A DNA stretch of 64,000 bases from Jannaschia sp. W003 (lineage in GTDB: Bacteria; Pseudomonadota; Alphaproteobacteria; Rhodobacterales; Rhodobacteraceae): positions 2,543,501 to 2,607,500 of the forward strand of contig NZ_CP083539.1 in NCBI RefSeq assembly GCF_025144335.1. The letters are read 5' to 3'. The position numbers were made by a program, and so were the translations under genes. Positions 1-9,603 of this stretch are shown in pieces. The stretch's first letter is position 1, and every line of letters begins with the position of its first letter. The notes under the pieces were generated by a model. That model made no database searches, had not been told where the DNA came from, and worked only from the letters and a program-made list of their open reading frames with translations.

Positions 1-331
1 TCTCGGTCTGGACCTTCTTCGCCACCTCGGCGAAGGCGGCCATGTTCTCGGCCGACACTTCGGCGTAGGACGAGGCGAAGTCGGTCATGGCCTTGGCGTA
101 GTCCGAGGCGTCCTCCTTCACGGTGGCGACGGGCGCCATCTTCGAGAGGGTCTCGCGGGTCCACTTGTGGCCGATCTCGGCCGACTGCTCGGCGGCGCCC
201 AGGGCGATGCGCGAGAGCTTCTCGGCGAACTGGGCCTGGGTGCGGAAGGCTTCCTGCATGGCGGCGTTGTCGACGGGCATGGAGCCCATGAAGTCGGTGA
301 CGTACTTGGTGAAGTCGTTGGAGCGGGTCAT
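1..331 (-). CDS. phaP: Phasin family protein (partial, C-terminus beyond window)
   Basis: The first 110 residues of a phasin, a small amphipathic protein that coats polyhydroxyalkanoate granules. The start is the ATG read leftward from 331; the frame stays open to the window edge. The visible protein is Ala/Glu/Lys rich with few Cys or Pro, predicted mostly helical (for example the stretch MQEAFRTQAQFAEKLSRIA), and shows the phasin_2 pattern of aromatic residues spaced along amphipathic helices (FRTQAQFAEKL, WTRETLSK, YAKAMTDFASSYAEVSAENM). It lies 150 bp downstream of phaC on the same strand, the usual order phaC-phaP-phaR in Rhodobacteraceae. The family call rests on composition and context; the C-terminal end is unseen. 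Confidence 0.85.
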   Translation of the reverse strand, partial: MTRSNDFTKYVTDFMGSMPVDNAAMQEAFRTQAQFAEKLSRIALGAAEQSAEIGHKWTRETLSKMAPVATVKEDASDYAKAMTDFASSYAEVSAENMAAFAEVAKKVQTE

Positions 332-438
332 GGCATCGCCTTTCGGTATGTGTCTCTGGCGAGCCTCTGGACGCTCGGTCCCGGTCGCCTTGCTGCGGAT
401 GCGAGGTAACTAGATGCTGCGCCGCGGCATTGCAAGCT

Positions 439-471
439 TTTTCCGCAGCGCAGCAAAAATTTTCCGCAGCG
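439..471. promoter_or_regulatory. Direct repeat in the phasin upstream region, candidate PhaR operator
   Basis: TTTTCCGCAGCG occurs at 439-450 and again at 460-471, exactly 21 bp apart (two helical turns), in the 150 bp between phaC and the phasin gene. The surroundings are rich in TGC/GCA triplets and contain TTGCAA at 430-435. PhaR repressors of alphaproteobacteria bind TGC-rich sites before phasin genes. The repeat is seen directly; its assignment to PhaR is inference. Confidence 0.4.
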
Positions 472-483
472 GCACCCGAAGCC

Positions 484-2319
484 TTACGCGGCGGCCTTCG
501 CGGGCCGCACGTAGGTCCCCGGCGCCGGCGCCAGCACGGGATGCTCCGGCCCGCCCGGCGCGCGCGCCTTCACCTGCGGCCCCGAGCGCTTGCGCAGCCA
601 CGCCTCCCAGCGCGGCCACCACGAGCCCTCGTTGTACTCGGCCGCCTCCAGCCACGCCTCGGGCGTGCCCTCCACGGCGCCGCCGCGGGTGTAGTGGCCG
701 TACTTCTTCTTGGACGGCGGGTTCACGATGCCGGCGATGTGCCCGCTCTCGCTTAGGATGAAGGTCTTGTCCTTGGACCCCATCCGCCGGATCCCCTCGA
801 ACGAGCCCTTCCACTGCGCGATGTGGTCGGTCTCGCAGGCGATCGCGCAGAGCGGCACCTGCACGTCCTCAAGCGACACGGTCTCGCCCAGCAGCGGCCA
901 GCCGCCCTCGGCTAGCCGGTTGCCGAGGCACAGGTCGCGCAGGTAGCCCGTCACCATCGGCCCCGGCAGGTTGGTGCCGTCGCCGTTCCAGTGCAGCAGG
1001 TCGAAGGCGGGCGGCGCCTCGCCCATCATGTAGGAGCGCACCGCCGGCGCGTACACGAGGTCGTTGGAGCGCAGGTACGAGAACGTGCGCCCCATGAAGA
1101 ACTTGTCGAGATAGCCCTTCTTGGCCGCCTCGCGCTCGATCCCGCGCACGAAGTCCTCGTCGAGGAACACGCCCATCTCGCCGGGGTCCGAGAAGTCCGT
1201 CATCGTGGTGAAGAACGTGGCCGAGCGCACCGAGTCGTCGCCGCGCTTCGCCATCAGCCCCAGCGTCGCCGACAGCGTGGTGCCCGCGATGCAGTAGCCG
1301 ATCGCGTTCACCTGGTCCTCGCCGGTGATCGCCTTGGCCTGCGCCACCGCCTCCAGGAAGCCGTCCTGCACGTAGTCCTCCATGCCGACGTCGCGGTGCG
1401 AGGCGTCGGGGTTCACCCAGGACACCACGAACAGCGTGTAGCCCTGGTCCACGACCCACTTCACGAAGCTGTTCTGCGGCTTCAGGTCGAGGATGTAGAA
1501 CTTGTTGATCCAGGGCGGGAACAGCACCAGCGGCGTGCGGCGCACCTTCTCGGTGGTGGGCGCGTACTGGATCAGCTCGAACAGGCGGTTGCGGTACACC
1601 ACCGAGCCTTCCGTGGTGGCGATGTTCTCGCCCAAGGTGAAGGCGTCGGGGTCCGACAGGGTGACCAGCCAGTCGCCCTCGTTGCGCTCGATGTCGCGCA
1701 CGAGGTTCTCCAGGCCCTGCACGAGGCTGTCGCCTTCCGTCTCGATCGCGCGCCGCATGGCCTCGGGGTTGGTGGCCAGGAAGTTGGTGGGCGCGAAGAG
1801 ATCCACGATCTGCTGCGAGAAGAACGCGACCCGCCGCTTGTCGTTGGCGTCGAGCCCCTCCAGCCCGCCGACCATGTCCCGGATCGCGTCGGCGCTGATC
1901 TGGTACTGCTGGCGTAGGTGGCTGAACCACGGGTTGTCGCGCCACACCGGGTCCTTGAACCGCTTGTCGGCCGGCAGCTCGTCCTTCGGCGACTCGCCGC
2001 GCAGCATCGCCTGCTGGGCCGCCATCGCGTGGCGCAGCGACTCGCCCCAGTAGCCCACCTGCTGCTCGATCATCTTGGCCGGGTTGCGCGCCATCTCGCT
2101 CCAGTAGGCGGCCATGGCCTTGGCGTAGACGTCCGGCCCCGGCCCCTGGAGGCCCGGATCGGACTGCTCGCGCGAGGCCAGCGCGGCCACCAGCCGCTTG
2201 GTCAGCCCGTCCATCCGCGCGAGGTTGGCGTTCAGCCGCTCCAGCGCCGCCGCGCCATCGGGCACGGACGGGGCCGATGTGCCCTCCGTGCCAGCGTTTC
2301 CGTGATCGCCCTTCGCCAT
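484..2319 (-). CDS. phaC: Class I poly(R)-hydroxyalkanoic acid synthase
   Basis: Polymerises (R)-3-hydroxyacyl-CoA into polyhydroxyalkanoate at the granule surface. The 611-residue product matches class I PhaC length (about 560-620). The N-terminal PhaC_N region is followed by an alpha/beta hydrolase fold with the lipase-like box GYCIAG; Cys343 is the nucleophile, with Asp498 (ETDHIAQWKGS) and His527 (SESGHIAGIVNPP) completing the triad. Trp-rich stretches typical of the family (PPWINKFYILDL, SWWPRWEAWL) are present. It is divergent from the depolymerase gene across 138 bp and upstream of the phasin gene. Very confident. Confidence 0.97.
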   Translation of the reverse strand: MAKGDHGNAGTEGTSAPSVPDGAAALERLNANLARMDGLTKRLVAALASREQSDPGLQGPGPDVYAKAMAAYWSEMARNPAKMIEQQVGYWGESLRHAMAAQQAMLRGESPKDELPADKRFKDPVWRDNPWFSHLRQQYQISADAIRDMVGGLEGLDANDKRRVAFFSQQIVDLFAPTNFLATNPEAMRRAIETEGDSLVQGLENLVRDIERNEGDWLVTLSDPDAFTLGENIATTEGSVVYRNRLFELIQYAPTTEKVRRTPLVLFPPWINKFYILDLKPQNSFVKWVVDQGYTLFVVSWVNPDASHRDVGMEDYVQDGFLEAVAQAKAITGEDQVNAIGYCIAGTTLSATLGLMAKRGDDSVRSATFFTTMTDFSDPGEMGVFLDEDFVRGIEREAAKKGYLDKFFMGRTFSYLRSNDLVYAPAVRSYMMGEAPPAFDLLHWNGDGTNLPGPMVTGYLRDLCLGNRLAEGGWPLLGETVSLEDVQVPLCAIACETDHIAQWKGSFEGIRRMGSKDKTFILSESGHIAGIVNPPSKKKYGHYTRGGAVEGTPEAWLEAAEYNEGSWWPRWEAWLRKRSGPQVKARAPGGPEHPVLAPAPGTYVRPAKAAA

Positions 2320-2457
2320 CGCTTGCCTTCCTCACATGCCGGTGCAAGTTTCGCCGCACCCCTCCCATAGCACAACCGCGACGGGGACCAATTCCGTTCC
2401 CGCGCCCGCCCGCCTCACCCGGCCCCGCGCAGGAGCCCGACCTGCGAGGAGCCGCCG
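2320..2457. promoter_or_regulatory. Divergent phaC/phaZ promoter region
   Basis: These 138 bp separate the start codons of phaC and phaZ and must carry both promoters. They are somewhat less GC-rich than the genes, with CATAGCACAACCGC near 2368. No convincing -35/-10 pair or perfect palindrome was found by eye. Putting synthase and depolymerase on one divergent control region suggests joint regulation; that is inference. Confidence 0.5.
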
Positions 2458-3771
2458 ATGCGATACATGGCCGCCTACGACCTCATGGAGACCATGCGGA
2501 ACACCAACGCATGGCTCGGAGCCACCGCCCGCACCGTGGGCTCGCTGCCCGCCTTCGCGCTGATGCCCAATCCCGCGATGCAGCTGCTCGCCGCCTGGGG
2601 CACCGTGACCGAGCGCTCGTTCGAGCGCATGGTCGCCAAGCCCGACTGGAACCTCGCCCCGATCCCGGGCGAGGACGGGCAGGACCACCTGGTCGCGCCC
2701 GAGGTGGCCCTCGCCCGTCCCTTCGGCGACCTGCTGCACTTCAAGGTGCAGGGACGCAGCGCCTCGCCGCGCCGCATCCTCCTCGTGGCGCCCATGTCGG
2801 GGCACTACGCCACGCTCTGCCGCTCCACGGTCGCCTCGCTCCTGCCCGACGCCGACGTCTGGGTCACGGACTGGCACAACGCCCGCGACATCCCCGTCTC
2901 CGAGGGCAAGTTCGACGTCGAGGACTACACCCTCTACCTCGCCGACTTCATGCGCCATCTCGGCCCCGACCTCCACGTGATCGCCGTGTGCCAGCCCGCG
3001 CCGCTGACGCTGGCGGCCACCGCCCTCCTCGCCCAGCAGGACCCCGAGGCGCAGCCGCGCACGCTCACCCTGATCGGCGGCCCCGTGGACCCCGATGCGG
3101 CGGCCACCGAGGTCACTGACTTCGGGCGCCGCGTGACCATGGGCATGCTCGAGCAGTCCATGATCCAGCAGGTGGGCTTCGGCCAGCGCGGCGCGGGCCG
3201 CAAGGTCTATCCCGGCCTCCTGCAGCTCGCCTCGTTCATCAGCATGAACGCCGAGACCCACGGCTCCGCCTTCTGGCAGCAGGTGCTGCGGACGGCGGAC
3301 GGCTCGGCCTCGGACCACGACCGCCACAACCGCTTCTACGACGAGTACCTCGCCGTCATGGACATGCCGGCCGAGTTCTACCTCTCGACCGTGGCGCGCA
3401 TCTTCAAGGGGCTGGAGATCGCCCAGAACCGCTTCACCGTGCGCGGCGAGGCCATCGACATCGGCGCCATCACCGACGTGGCCGTGAAGACCGTGGAGGG
3501 CGGCAAGGACGACATCTCGGCGCCCGGCCAGTGCGTCGCCGCCCTGAAGCTCCTCACCGGCCTGCCCGATTCCAAGAAGGCCTCGTACCTCGAGCCCGAG
3601 GCCGGGCACTACGGCATCTTCGCGGGCGGCTCCTGGCGCCGCAACATCCGGCCCCTCGTGCTCGACTTCATCGACGCCAACGCCGGCAAGCCCACGCCGC
3701 CCAAGGGCAAGGGCCGCCGCGGCCGCCCGGTGCAGCCCCCCGTCGAGCCGGCCAACTCGCTGCCGGTCTGA
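2458..3771 (+). CDS. phaZ: Intracellular polyhydroxyalkanoate depolymerase
   Basis: Hydrolyses granule polyhydroxyalkanoate inside the cell. The 437-residue protein fits the intracellular short-chain PHA depolymerase family: it lacks a signal peptide and the GxSxG box and instead has the characteristic Cys nucleophile in VCQPA (Cys178), with the fold landmarks APMSGHYATLCR and VTDWHNARDIP before it and a late His in EAGHYGIFAGGSWR. The ATG at 2458 follows a purine-rich ribosome site (GAGGAG). The C-terminal tail is Lys/Arg/Pro rich (about residues 405-437) and probably disordered. The next gene overlaps its stop codon (ATGA), implying co-translation. Confidence 0.95.
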   Translation: MRYMAAYDLMETMRNTNAWLGATARTVGSLPAFALMPNPAMQLLAAWGTVTERSFERMVAKPDWNLAPIPGEDGQDHLVAPEVALARPFGDLLHFKVQGRSASPRRILLVAPMSGHYATLCRSTVASLLPDADVWVTDWHNARDIPVSEGKFDVEDYTLYLADFMRHLGPDLHVIAVCQPAPLTLAATALLAQQDPEAQPRTLTLIGGPVDPDAAATEVTDFGRRVTMGMLEQSMIQQVGFGQRGAGRKVYPGLLQLASFISMNAETHGSAFWQQVLRTADGSASDHDRHNRFYDEYLAVMDMPAEFYLSTVARIFKGLEIAQNRFTVRGEAIDIGAITDVAVKTVEGGKDDISAPGQCVAALKLLTGLPDSKKASYLEPEAGHYGIFAGGSWRRNIRPLVLDFIDANAGKPTPPKGKGRRGRPVQPPVEPANSLPV

Positions 3772-4328
3772 TGAGCGCCGCCGCCCGCCCCCTGCGCTGC
3801 CGTTGCGGGGCGGTGCGCGGCTCCCTCGACACCGGCCCGCGCGAGACGATCCACGCCCGGTGCCACTGCCGCGACTGCCGCGCCGCCTACACGCTGCGCG
3901 ACGAGCCGGACCCCGGCGCGGTGGACCTCGTGATGGCGGCCCAGTCGCGCCTGACGCTGAAGGCGGGCGCTGAGAACCTGCGCTGCTACCGCAACGGCCC
4001 CCGCGCGCCCTTGCGCTGGTACGCGGCCTGCTGCGGCGCGCCGCTGTTCCTCTCCACCAGCACGCCCCGCCTCGCCCACCTCTCGGTCAACGCCGACCGC
4101 CTCGAAGGCGACCTCGGCCCGATCCGCGCCGCGTTCTTCCGCCCCGAGAAGCCAACCCACCAGGGCCTTGCCGCCGTGATCCCCCACAGCCTCGCCAAGC
4201 TCCTCGCCGAGAACCTCCAGGGCGCCTGGAAGCGCTCCCCCCTGTTCCAGGGCGGCGAGCCGATCGCCGAGCCCCACGTCCTGAGCCCCGAGGAACGCCG
4301 CGCCTCGCTGGCGGCGCTGACGGTTTAG
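3771..4328 (+). CDS. GFA/DUF6151-like zinc-binding protein
   Basis: A 185-residue protein resembling the glutathione-dependent formaldehyde-activating (GFA, CENP-V) fold. The N-terminus carries the Cys clusters expected of the zinc sites: CRCG near residue 10, CHCRDC near residue 31 and CC near residue 92 (YAACCGAPLFL). A C-terminal helical region (PIAEPHVLSPEERRASL) resembles the DUF6151 subgroup, which has no assigned reaction. It begins at the ATGA overlap with phaZ, so it is probably translated with it. Whether it has enzymatic activity or a link to PHA metabolism cannot be said from sequence. Confidence 0.75.
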   Translation: MSAAARPLRCRCGAVRGSLDTGPRETIHARCHCRDCRAAYTLRDEPDPGAVDLVMAAQSRLTLKAGAENLRCYRNGPRAPLRWYAACCGAPLFLSTSTPRLAHLSVNADRLEGDLGPIRAAFFRPEKPTHQGLAAVIPHSLAKLLAENLQGAWKRSPLFQGGEPIAEPHVLSPEERRASLAALTV

Positions 4329-4355
4329 GTGCCCCCCTCCCCGGCGCCTCCCCGT

Positions 4356-4401
4356 ATGCACGGGGGGTGTACGGGGGGTGTACGGGGGGCGCCCCCCCCC
4401 G
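4356..4401. repeat. G6-rich tandem repeat element, copy A
   Basis: An 11-bp unit ACGGGGGGTGT is repeated twice (4360-4381) and followed by ACGGGGGG, then GCGCCCC and a run of C, forming a G6/C6 palindrome. It sits between two convergent genes. A closely similar element in opposite orientation lies at 37454-37503. It may form a hairpin or quadruplex at the end of both transcripts; no T-run is present. Confidence 0.75.
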
Positions 4402-4407
4402 ATTCCG

Positions 4408-4869
4408 TCACACGGGCAGAGCGTGCTCGTTCTTCAGTTCCTCCATCGAGAGCAGCGCCGTGACGTTGAACACGCGCACCTCGGAGATCAGCGCCTGGTA
4501 GAAGGCGTCGTAGGCGCGGGCGTTCTCGACCCGCACCTTGAGGATGTAGTCGATCTCCCCGGCGAGCCGGTGCGCCTCCAGCACCTCGGGGCGTTTTCGC
4601 AGCGTTTCGAGGAACTTGGCCTGCCACCCGGCCTCGTGCTCCGAGGTGCGGATCAGCACGAAGAAGCAGGCCTCCAGCCCCAGCGCCTCGGGGTCCACGA
4701 CCACCGTGTTCGGCCCGATCACGCCGGCCTCGCGCAGCTTGCGGATGCGGTTCCACACGGGCGTCTTCGACGATCCCACCTTTGCGGCGATCGCATCGAG
4801 CGCCTGCCCCGCATCGCGCTGCAACTCCCGAAGGATCTTCCGATCCAGCTCGTCCATCCGGACCGCCAT
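4408..4869 (-). CDS. Lrp/AsnC family transcriptional regulator
   Basis: A 153-residue regulator with an N-terminal AsnC-type helix-turn-helix (MDELDRKILRELQRDAG, then VGSSKTPVWNRIRKLREAGVI) and a C-terminal RAM/AsnC effector-binding domain (about residues 65-140, with AHRLAGEIDYILKVRVENA). It is divergent from cysG across 136 bp, and a perfect palindrome lies in that gap, suggesting control of the sulfur operon and of itself, with an amino acid such as cysteine as possible effector (inference). The ATG at 4869 has GGGGGA seven bases upstream; an in-frame ATG at 4896 would add nine residues and also has a G-rich site, so the start is uncertain. Confidence 0.9.
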   Translation of the reverse strand: MAVRMDELDRKILRELQRDAGQALDAIAAKVGSSKTPVWNRIRKLREAGVIGPNTVVVDPEALGLEACFFVLIRTSEHEAGWQAKFLETLRKRPEVLEAHRLAGEIDYILKVRVENARAYDAFYQALISEVRVFNVTALLSMEELKNEHALPV

Positions 4870-4924
4870 CCGCTTATCCCCCCGCACCCGGAACATCGTC
4901 CCCCCTGCCTACGCGGCAGGCATC

Positions 4925-4976
4925 AGGATGTCCCTGTTATCGCCCGCCCCCTCCCCCCCGGCAAGGACATTGTCCT
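4925..4976. promoter_or_regulatory. Candidate operator pair between lrp-like gene and cysG
   Basis: AGGACATTGTCCT at 4964-4976 is a perfect inverted repeat (6-bp arms, 1-bp centre) 29 bp before the cysG ATG. A weaker relative, GGATGTCC at 4926-4933, lies about three to four helical turns away. Lrp/AsnC proteins bind short palindromes, often in helically phased multiples. The sequence is observed; the assignment to the divergent regulator is inference. Confidence 0.5.
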
Positions 4977-5005
4977 ATATTGAGCGGCAGACACGGAGCC
5001 GCGCG

Positions 5006-6382
5006 ATGAACCACTTTCCCGTCTTCCTGGCCCTCGAAGGCCGCCGCGTGCTGGTCGTCGGCGGCGGCGACGCGGCCGTGGCGAAGCTGCGCCTGTTGCT
5101 CAAGACCACCGCCCACGTCAACGTCGTGGCAGAGTCCCCCGCCCCCGAGATCGAGGCCTGGGCCGCCGAGGGCCGCCTCGCCCTCCACCGCCGCACCCAG
5201 ACCCCCGGCGACGCGCTGTGCTGCCCCATCGCCTACGCCGCCTCCGAGGACGCTGCGCTCGACGCCGCCACGCTGCGCATGGCCGCAGCCGACGGCGCGC
5301 TGGTGAACGTGGTGGACGACCTCGAGAACTCGCAGTTCATCACCCCCGCCATTGTGGACCGCAACCCCGTGACCGTGGCCATCGGTACGGAAGGCACCGC
5401 GCCCGTGCTGGCCCGCAAGATCAAGGCAGAGCTGGAAGCCGCGCTGCCCCCCGCCACCGGCACCCTGGCACGCGTCGCCAAGGGGTTTCGCAAGCTGGCC
5501 GACGCCCTGCCCTTCGGCGCGCCCCGCCGCCGCTTCTGGGCCGAGTACTACGACACCGCCGGCCCCCGCGCGGTGGAGCGCGGCGAGGACGTCGCCGCGA
5601 CGCTTCACGCCCTGCTGGACGAGCACCTCGCGGCGGAAGCCCGCCCCGGACACGTCGACCTCGTCGGTGCCGGCCCCGGCGATCCGGAGCTGCTGACCCT
5701 CAAGGCCCGCCGCGCGCTCGATCGCGCCGACGTGGTGATCCACGACCGGCTGGTGCCCGCCGCCATCCTGGAGCTGGCCCGCCGCGAGGCCACCATCGTG
5801 GAGGCCGGCAAGACGGGCTTCGGCCCCTCGATGCCGCAGGAGAGCATCAATGCCTTGATGGTCCGCCACGCGGCCCGGGGCGCTCATGTGGTGCGCCTGA
5901 AGGGCGGCGATCCGGCCGTGTTCGGGCGACTCGACGAGGAGATCGAGGCGCTGGACGCGGCCGGCCTCTCGTGGTCCGTCGTGCCCGGCATCACCGCCGC
6001 TTCGGCCGCCGTGGCCGCCATCGGGCAGAGCCTGACGAAGCGCCGCCGCAACGCCTCCGTGCGCCTCCTGACCGCGCACGACATGGAGGGCTTCGTCGAC
6101 CACGACTGGCGCGCGCTGGCCCGTCCCGGCGAGGTCGCAGGCATCTACATGGGCCTCCGGGCCGCGCGCTGGATGCAGGGGCGCCTGCTCATGCACGGCG
6201 CCGCGCCGGACACCCCCGTCACCGTGGTCGAGAATGCCGCGCGCCCCGAGCAGCGCGTCCGTGCGGCCACCCTCGCCACTCTCGCCGAGGCTGCGGGCGA
6301 TGCCGCCGGTCCCGCCCTCATCCTATTCGGTCTGGCCCCTCGCGGCCGGGCCGAAGCGCCTGCCATGGAGGTCGCCCTCTGA
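5006..6382 (+). CDS. cysG: Siroheme synthase CysG (trifunctional)
   Basis: Converts uroporphyrinogen III to siroheme, the cofactor of sulfite and nitrite reductases. The 458-residue length equals the full CysG. Residues 1-200 form the Rossmann dehydrogenase/ferrochelatase part (NAD motif VLVVGGGDAAVAKL), and residues about 213-450 the SAM-dependent uroporphyrinogen methyltransferase (VGAGPGDPELLTLKARRAL, VVRLKGGDPAVFGR, VVPGITAASAAVAAIGQSLTKR). It is first in an operon with the siroheme enzyme two genes downstream, and its stop overlaps the next start (ATGA). Confidence 0.97.
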   Translation: MNHFPVFLALEGRRVLVVGGGDAAVAKLRLLLKTTAHVNVVAESPAPEIEAWAAEGRLALHRRTQTPGDALCCPIAYAASEDAALDAATLRMAAADGALVNVVDDLENSQFITPAIVDRNPVTVAIGTEGTAPVLARKIKAELEAALPPATGTLARVAKGFRKLADALPFGAPRRRFWAEYYDTAGPRAVERGEDVAATLHALLDEHLAAEARPGHVDLVGAGPGDPELLTLKARRALDRADVVIHDRLVPAAILELARREATIVEAGKTGFGPSMPQESINALMVRHAARGAHVVRLKGGDPAVFGRLDEEIEALDAAGLSWSVVPGITAASAAVAAIGQSLTKRRRNASVRLLTAHDMEGFVDHDWRALARPGEVAGIYMGLRAARWMQGRLLMHGAAPDTPVTVVENAARPEQRVRAATLATLAEAAGDAAGPALILFGLAPRGRAEAPAMEVAL

Positions 6383-6726
6383 TGCCCAAGCCCTTCACCC
6401 CCAAGGTCGTCACCGCGAACGACCTGCGTGACGGCGAGGTCGTGTACCTCTCCGTCGACGACCGCTGGGTCCGCGTCCTGGCCGAGGCCGAGCTGATCGA
6501 GGACGAGGCCCACGCGCAGATCCGTCTCCTCGACGCCGAGATGCAGGCGAGCGCCGTGGTCGGCGCCTACCTCGCCGACGTCCGCCGGGGCCCCGAGGGT
6601 CCCGAGCCCGCGCACTTCCGCGAGGCGTTCCGCGCCGCGGGGCCCACGAACTACGCCCACGGCAAGGCCCACGGGCAGCGCCCCGGCCCCGATGCCGGCC
6701 GCGCCCCGATCCGCCCGGAGCACTGA
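6382..6726 (+). CDS. DUF2849 domain protein in the sulfite-reduction operon
   Basis: A 114-residue protein with the compact N-terminal pattern of DUF2849 (KVVTANDLRDGEVVYLSVDDRWVR, then AELIEDEAHAQIRLLDAEM) and a Pro/Gly-rich tail ending at the stop just before the reductase. The family is found almost only between cysG and the sulfite/nitrite reductase gene in alphaproteobacteria and has no proven function. It overlaps cysG by ATGA and is one base from the reductase ATG, so it is translationally embedded. A role in electron delivery or siroheme transfer is conjecture. Confidence 0.85.
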   Translation: MPKPFTPKVVTANDLRDGEVVYLSVDDRWVRVLAEAELIEDEAHAQIRLLDAEMQASAVVGAYLADVRRGPEGPEPAHFREAFRAAGPTNYAHGKAHGQRPGPDAGRAPIRPEH

Positions 6727-6727
6727 G

Positions 6728-8369
<1,642 letters not shown>

Positions 8370-8380
<11 letters not shown>

Positions 8381-9110
8381 CGCCCACGCCCTGCTGGCGG
8401 CCCGTGCCGCCGCGCTGTCCGCCGAGCACGAGGGCGCCCCGGCCGAGGACGTGCTGCGCGCGGCGCTCGGACTGGGGTCCACGGCGCTGGTGTCGTCGTT
8501 CGGCGCCGACTCGGTGGTGCTGCTGCACATGGCGGCGCAGCTGGATCGCGCCGTCCCGGTGCTGTTCCTCGAGACCGGCATGCTGTTCCCCGAGACGCTG
8601 GCCTATCAGCGCCGCGTGGCCGAGACGCTCGGGTTGGAGGACGTGCGCGTCATCCGCCCCGCGAACGAGGACCTGTTCCTCTACGACCCCGAAGGCGATC
8701 TGCACGGCCGCGACCCGGACCTGTGCTGCACGCTCCGCAAGGTGCGCCCGCTGGAGCTGGCGGTGCAGGACTTCGACGCCGTGGTGACGGGCCGCAAGCG
8801 CATGCAGGCCGGCACCCGCGCCGCGATGCCGCTGTTCGAGGCCGAGGGCGGGCGCATCCGCGCCAACCCCCTCGCCGCCTGGACCGGCGCCGAGCTGGCC
8901 GCCTATATGGACGATCACGCCCTGCCCCGGCATCCGCTGGTGGCGCAGGGCTACCCCTCGATCGGCTGCGCGCCGTGCACCACGAAGGTGGCGCCGGGCG
9001 AGGATGCCCGCTCGGGCCGCTGGCGCGGGCGCGAGAAGACCGAGTGCGGCATCCACTTCGCCGGGGGCGTCGTCGTGCGCCCCGACGGCTCCGTGGCGAC
9101 GGGAGGCTGA
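8370..9110 (+). CDS. cysH: Adenylylsulfate (APS/PAPS) reductase CysH, Fe-S type
   Basis: Reduces activated sulfate to sulfite. 246 residues in an adenine-nucleotide alpha-hydrolase fold (LVSSFGADSVVLLHM as the modified P-loop, VLFLETGMLFPETL following). Two Cys pairs, CC in DLCCTLRK and CxxC in GCAPC, are the signature of the [4Fe-4S] enzymes that usually prefer APS over PAPS. The catalytic Cys lies in TECGIHF near the C-terminus. It overlaps the reductase gene by 11 bp and is 2 bp from the DUF934 gene, so sulfite is made and consumed by one operon. Confidence 0.95.
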
Positions 9111-9112
9111 CC

Positions 9113-9532
9113 ATGCCCATCATCCGCGACGACGGCTTCCACGCCGACGACCTCGACGCGCGCTTCGTGCCGCTGGCCGAGTTGCCCGCCAACGGCCCCG
9201 TGGCGGTGGACGTGGGCCCGGCCGACGACCTGGACGCGCTGCTGGACCGCCTCGCCTGCATCACCGTGGTGCGCGTGGCCTTCCCGAGTTTCTCGGACGG
9301 GCGGGGCTTCACGATCGCCCGGGTCCTGCGCCGGGCGGGCTTCGAGGGGCGCCTGCGCGCCGCCGGCCACGTGATCGCCGACCAGTACGCGATGGCCCGC
9401 CGCTCGGGCTTCGACGAGGTCGAGATCGACGACGCCCTCGCCGCGCGCCAGCCCGAGCCGCAGTGGCTCGCGCGGGCCGACTGGCAGGCTCACGACTACC
9501 AGGCCCGGTTGGGACGGCGGCGCGCCGGATAG
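9113..9532 (+). CDS. DUF934 protein, sulfur assimilation accessory
   Basis: 139 residues of the DUF934 family, which almost always follows cysH or cysI in proteobacteria and is named an oxidoreductase by context only. Landmarks are an N-terminal IIRDDGFHADD, a central VRVAFPSFSDGRGFTIARVLR and a late HVIADQYAMARRSGFDEVE. It begins 2 bp after cysH. Its biochemical role is not established; the clustering points to sulfite reduction or its control. Confidence 0.88.
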   Translation: MPIIRDDGFHADDLDARFVPLAELPANGPVAVDVGPADDLDALLDRLACITVVRVAFPSFSDGRGFTIARVLRRAGFEGRLRAAGHVIADQYAMARRSGFDEVEIDDALAARQPEPQWLARADWQAHDYQARLGRRRAG

Positions 9533-9603
9533 CCGCGCCCCTCCCGCTGGAGTCCCCTTCCTTCACCGAATAGAGGTGCGGGCCAGTCCCGCAATCCGAG
9601 ACC

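Noticed and set aside
991..1917. 308-codon His/Val/Arg-rich frame opposite phaC
   Set aside because: No ribosome site and no family features; phaC has the full catalytic triad on the other strand.
4391..4400. C-run after copy A of the G6 repeat as a terminator tract
   Set aside because: Intrinsic terminators need U, not C, after the hairpin; the run is part of the repeat palindrome.
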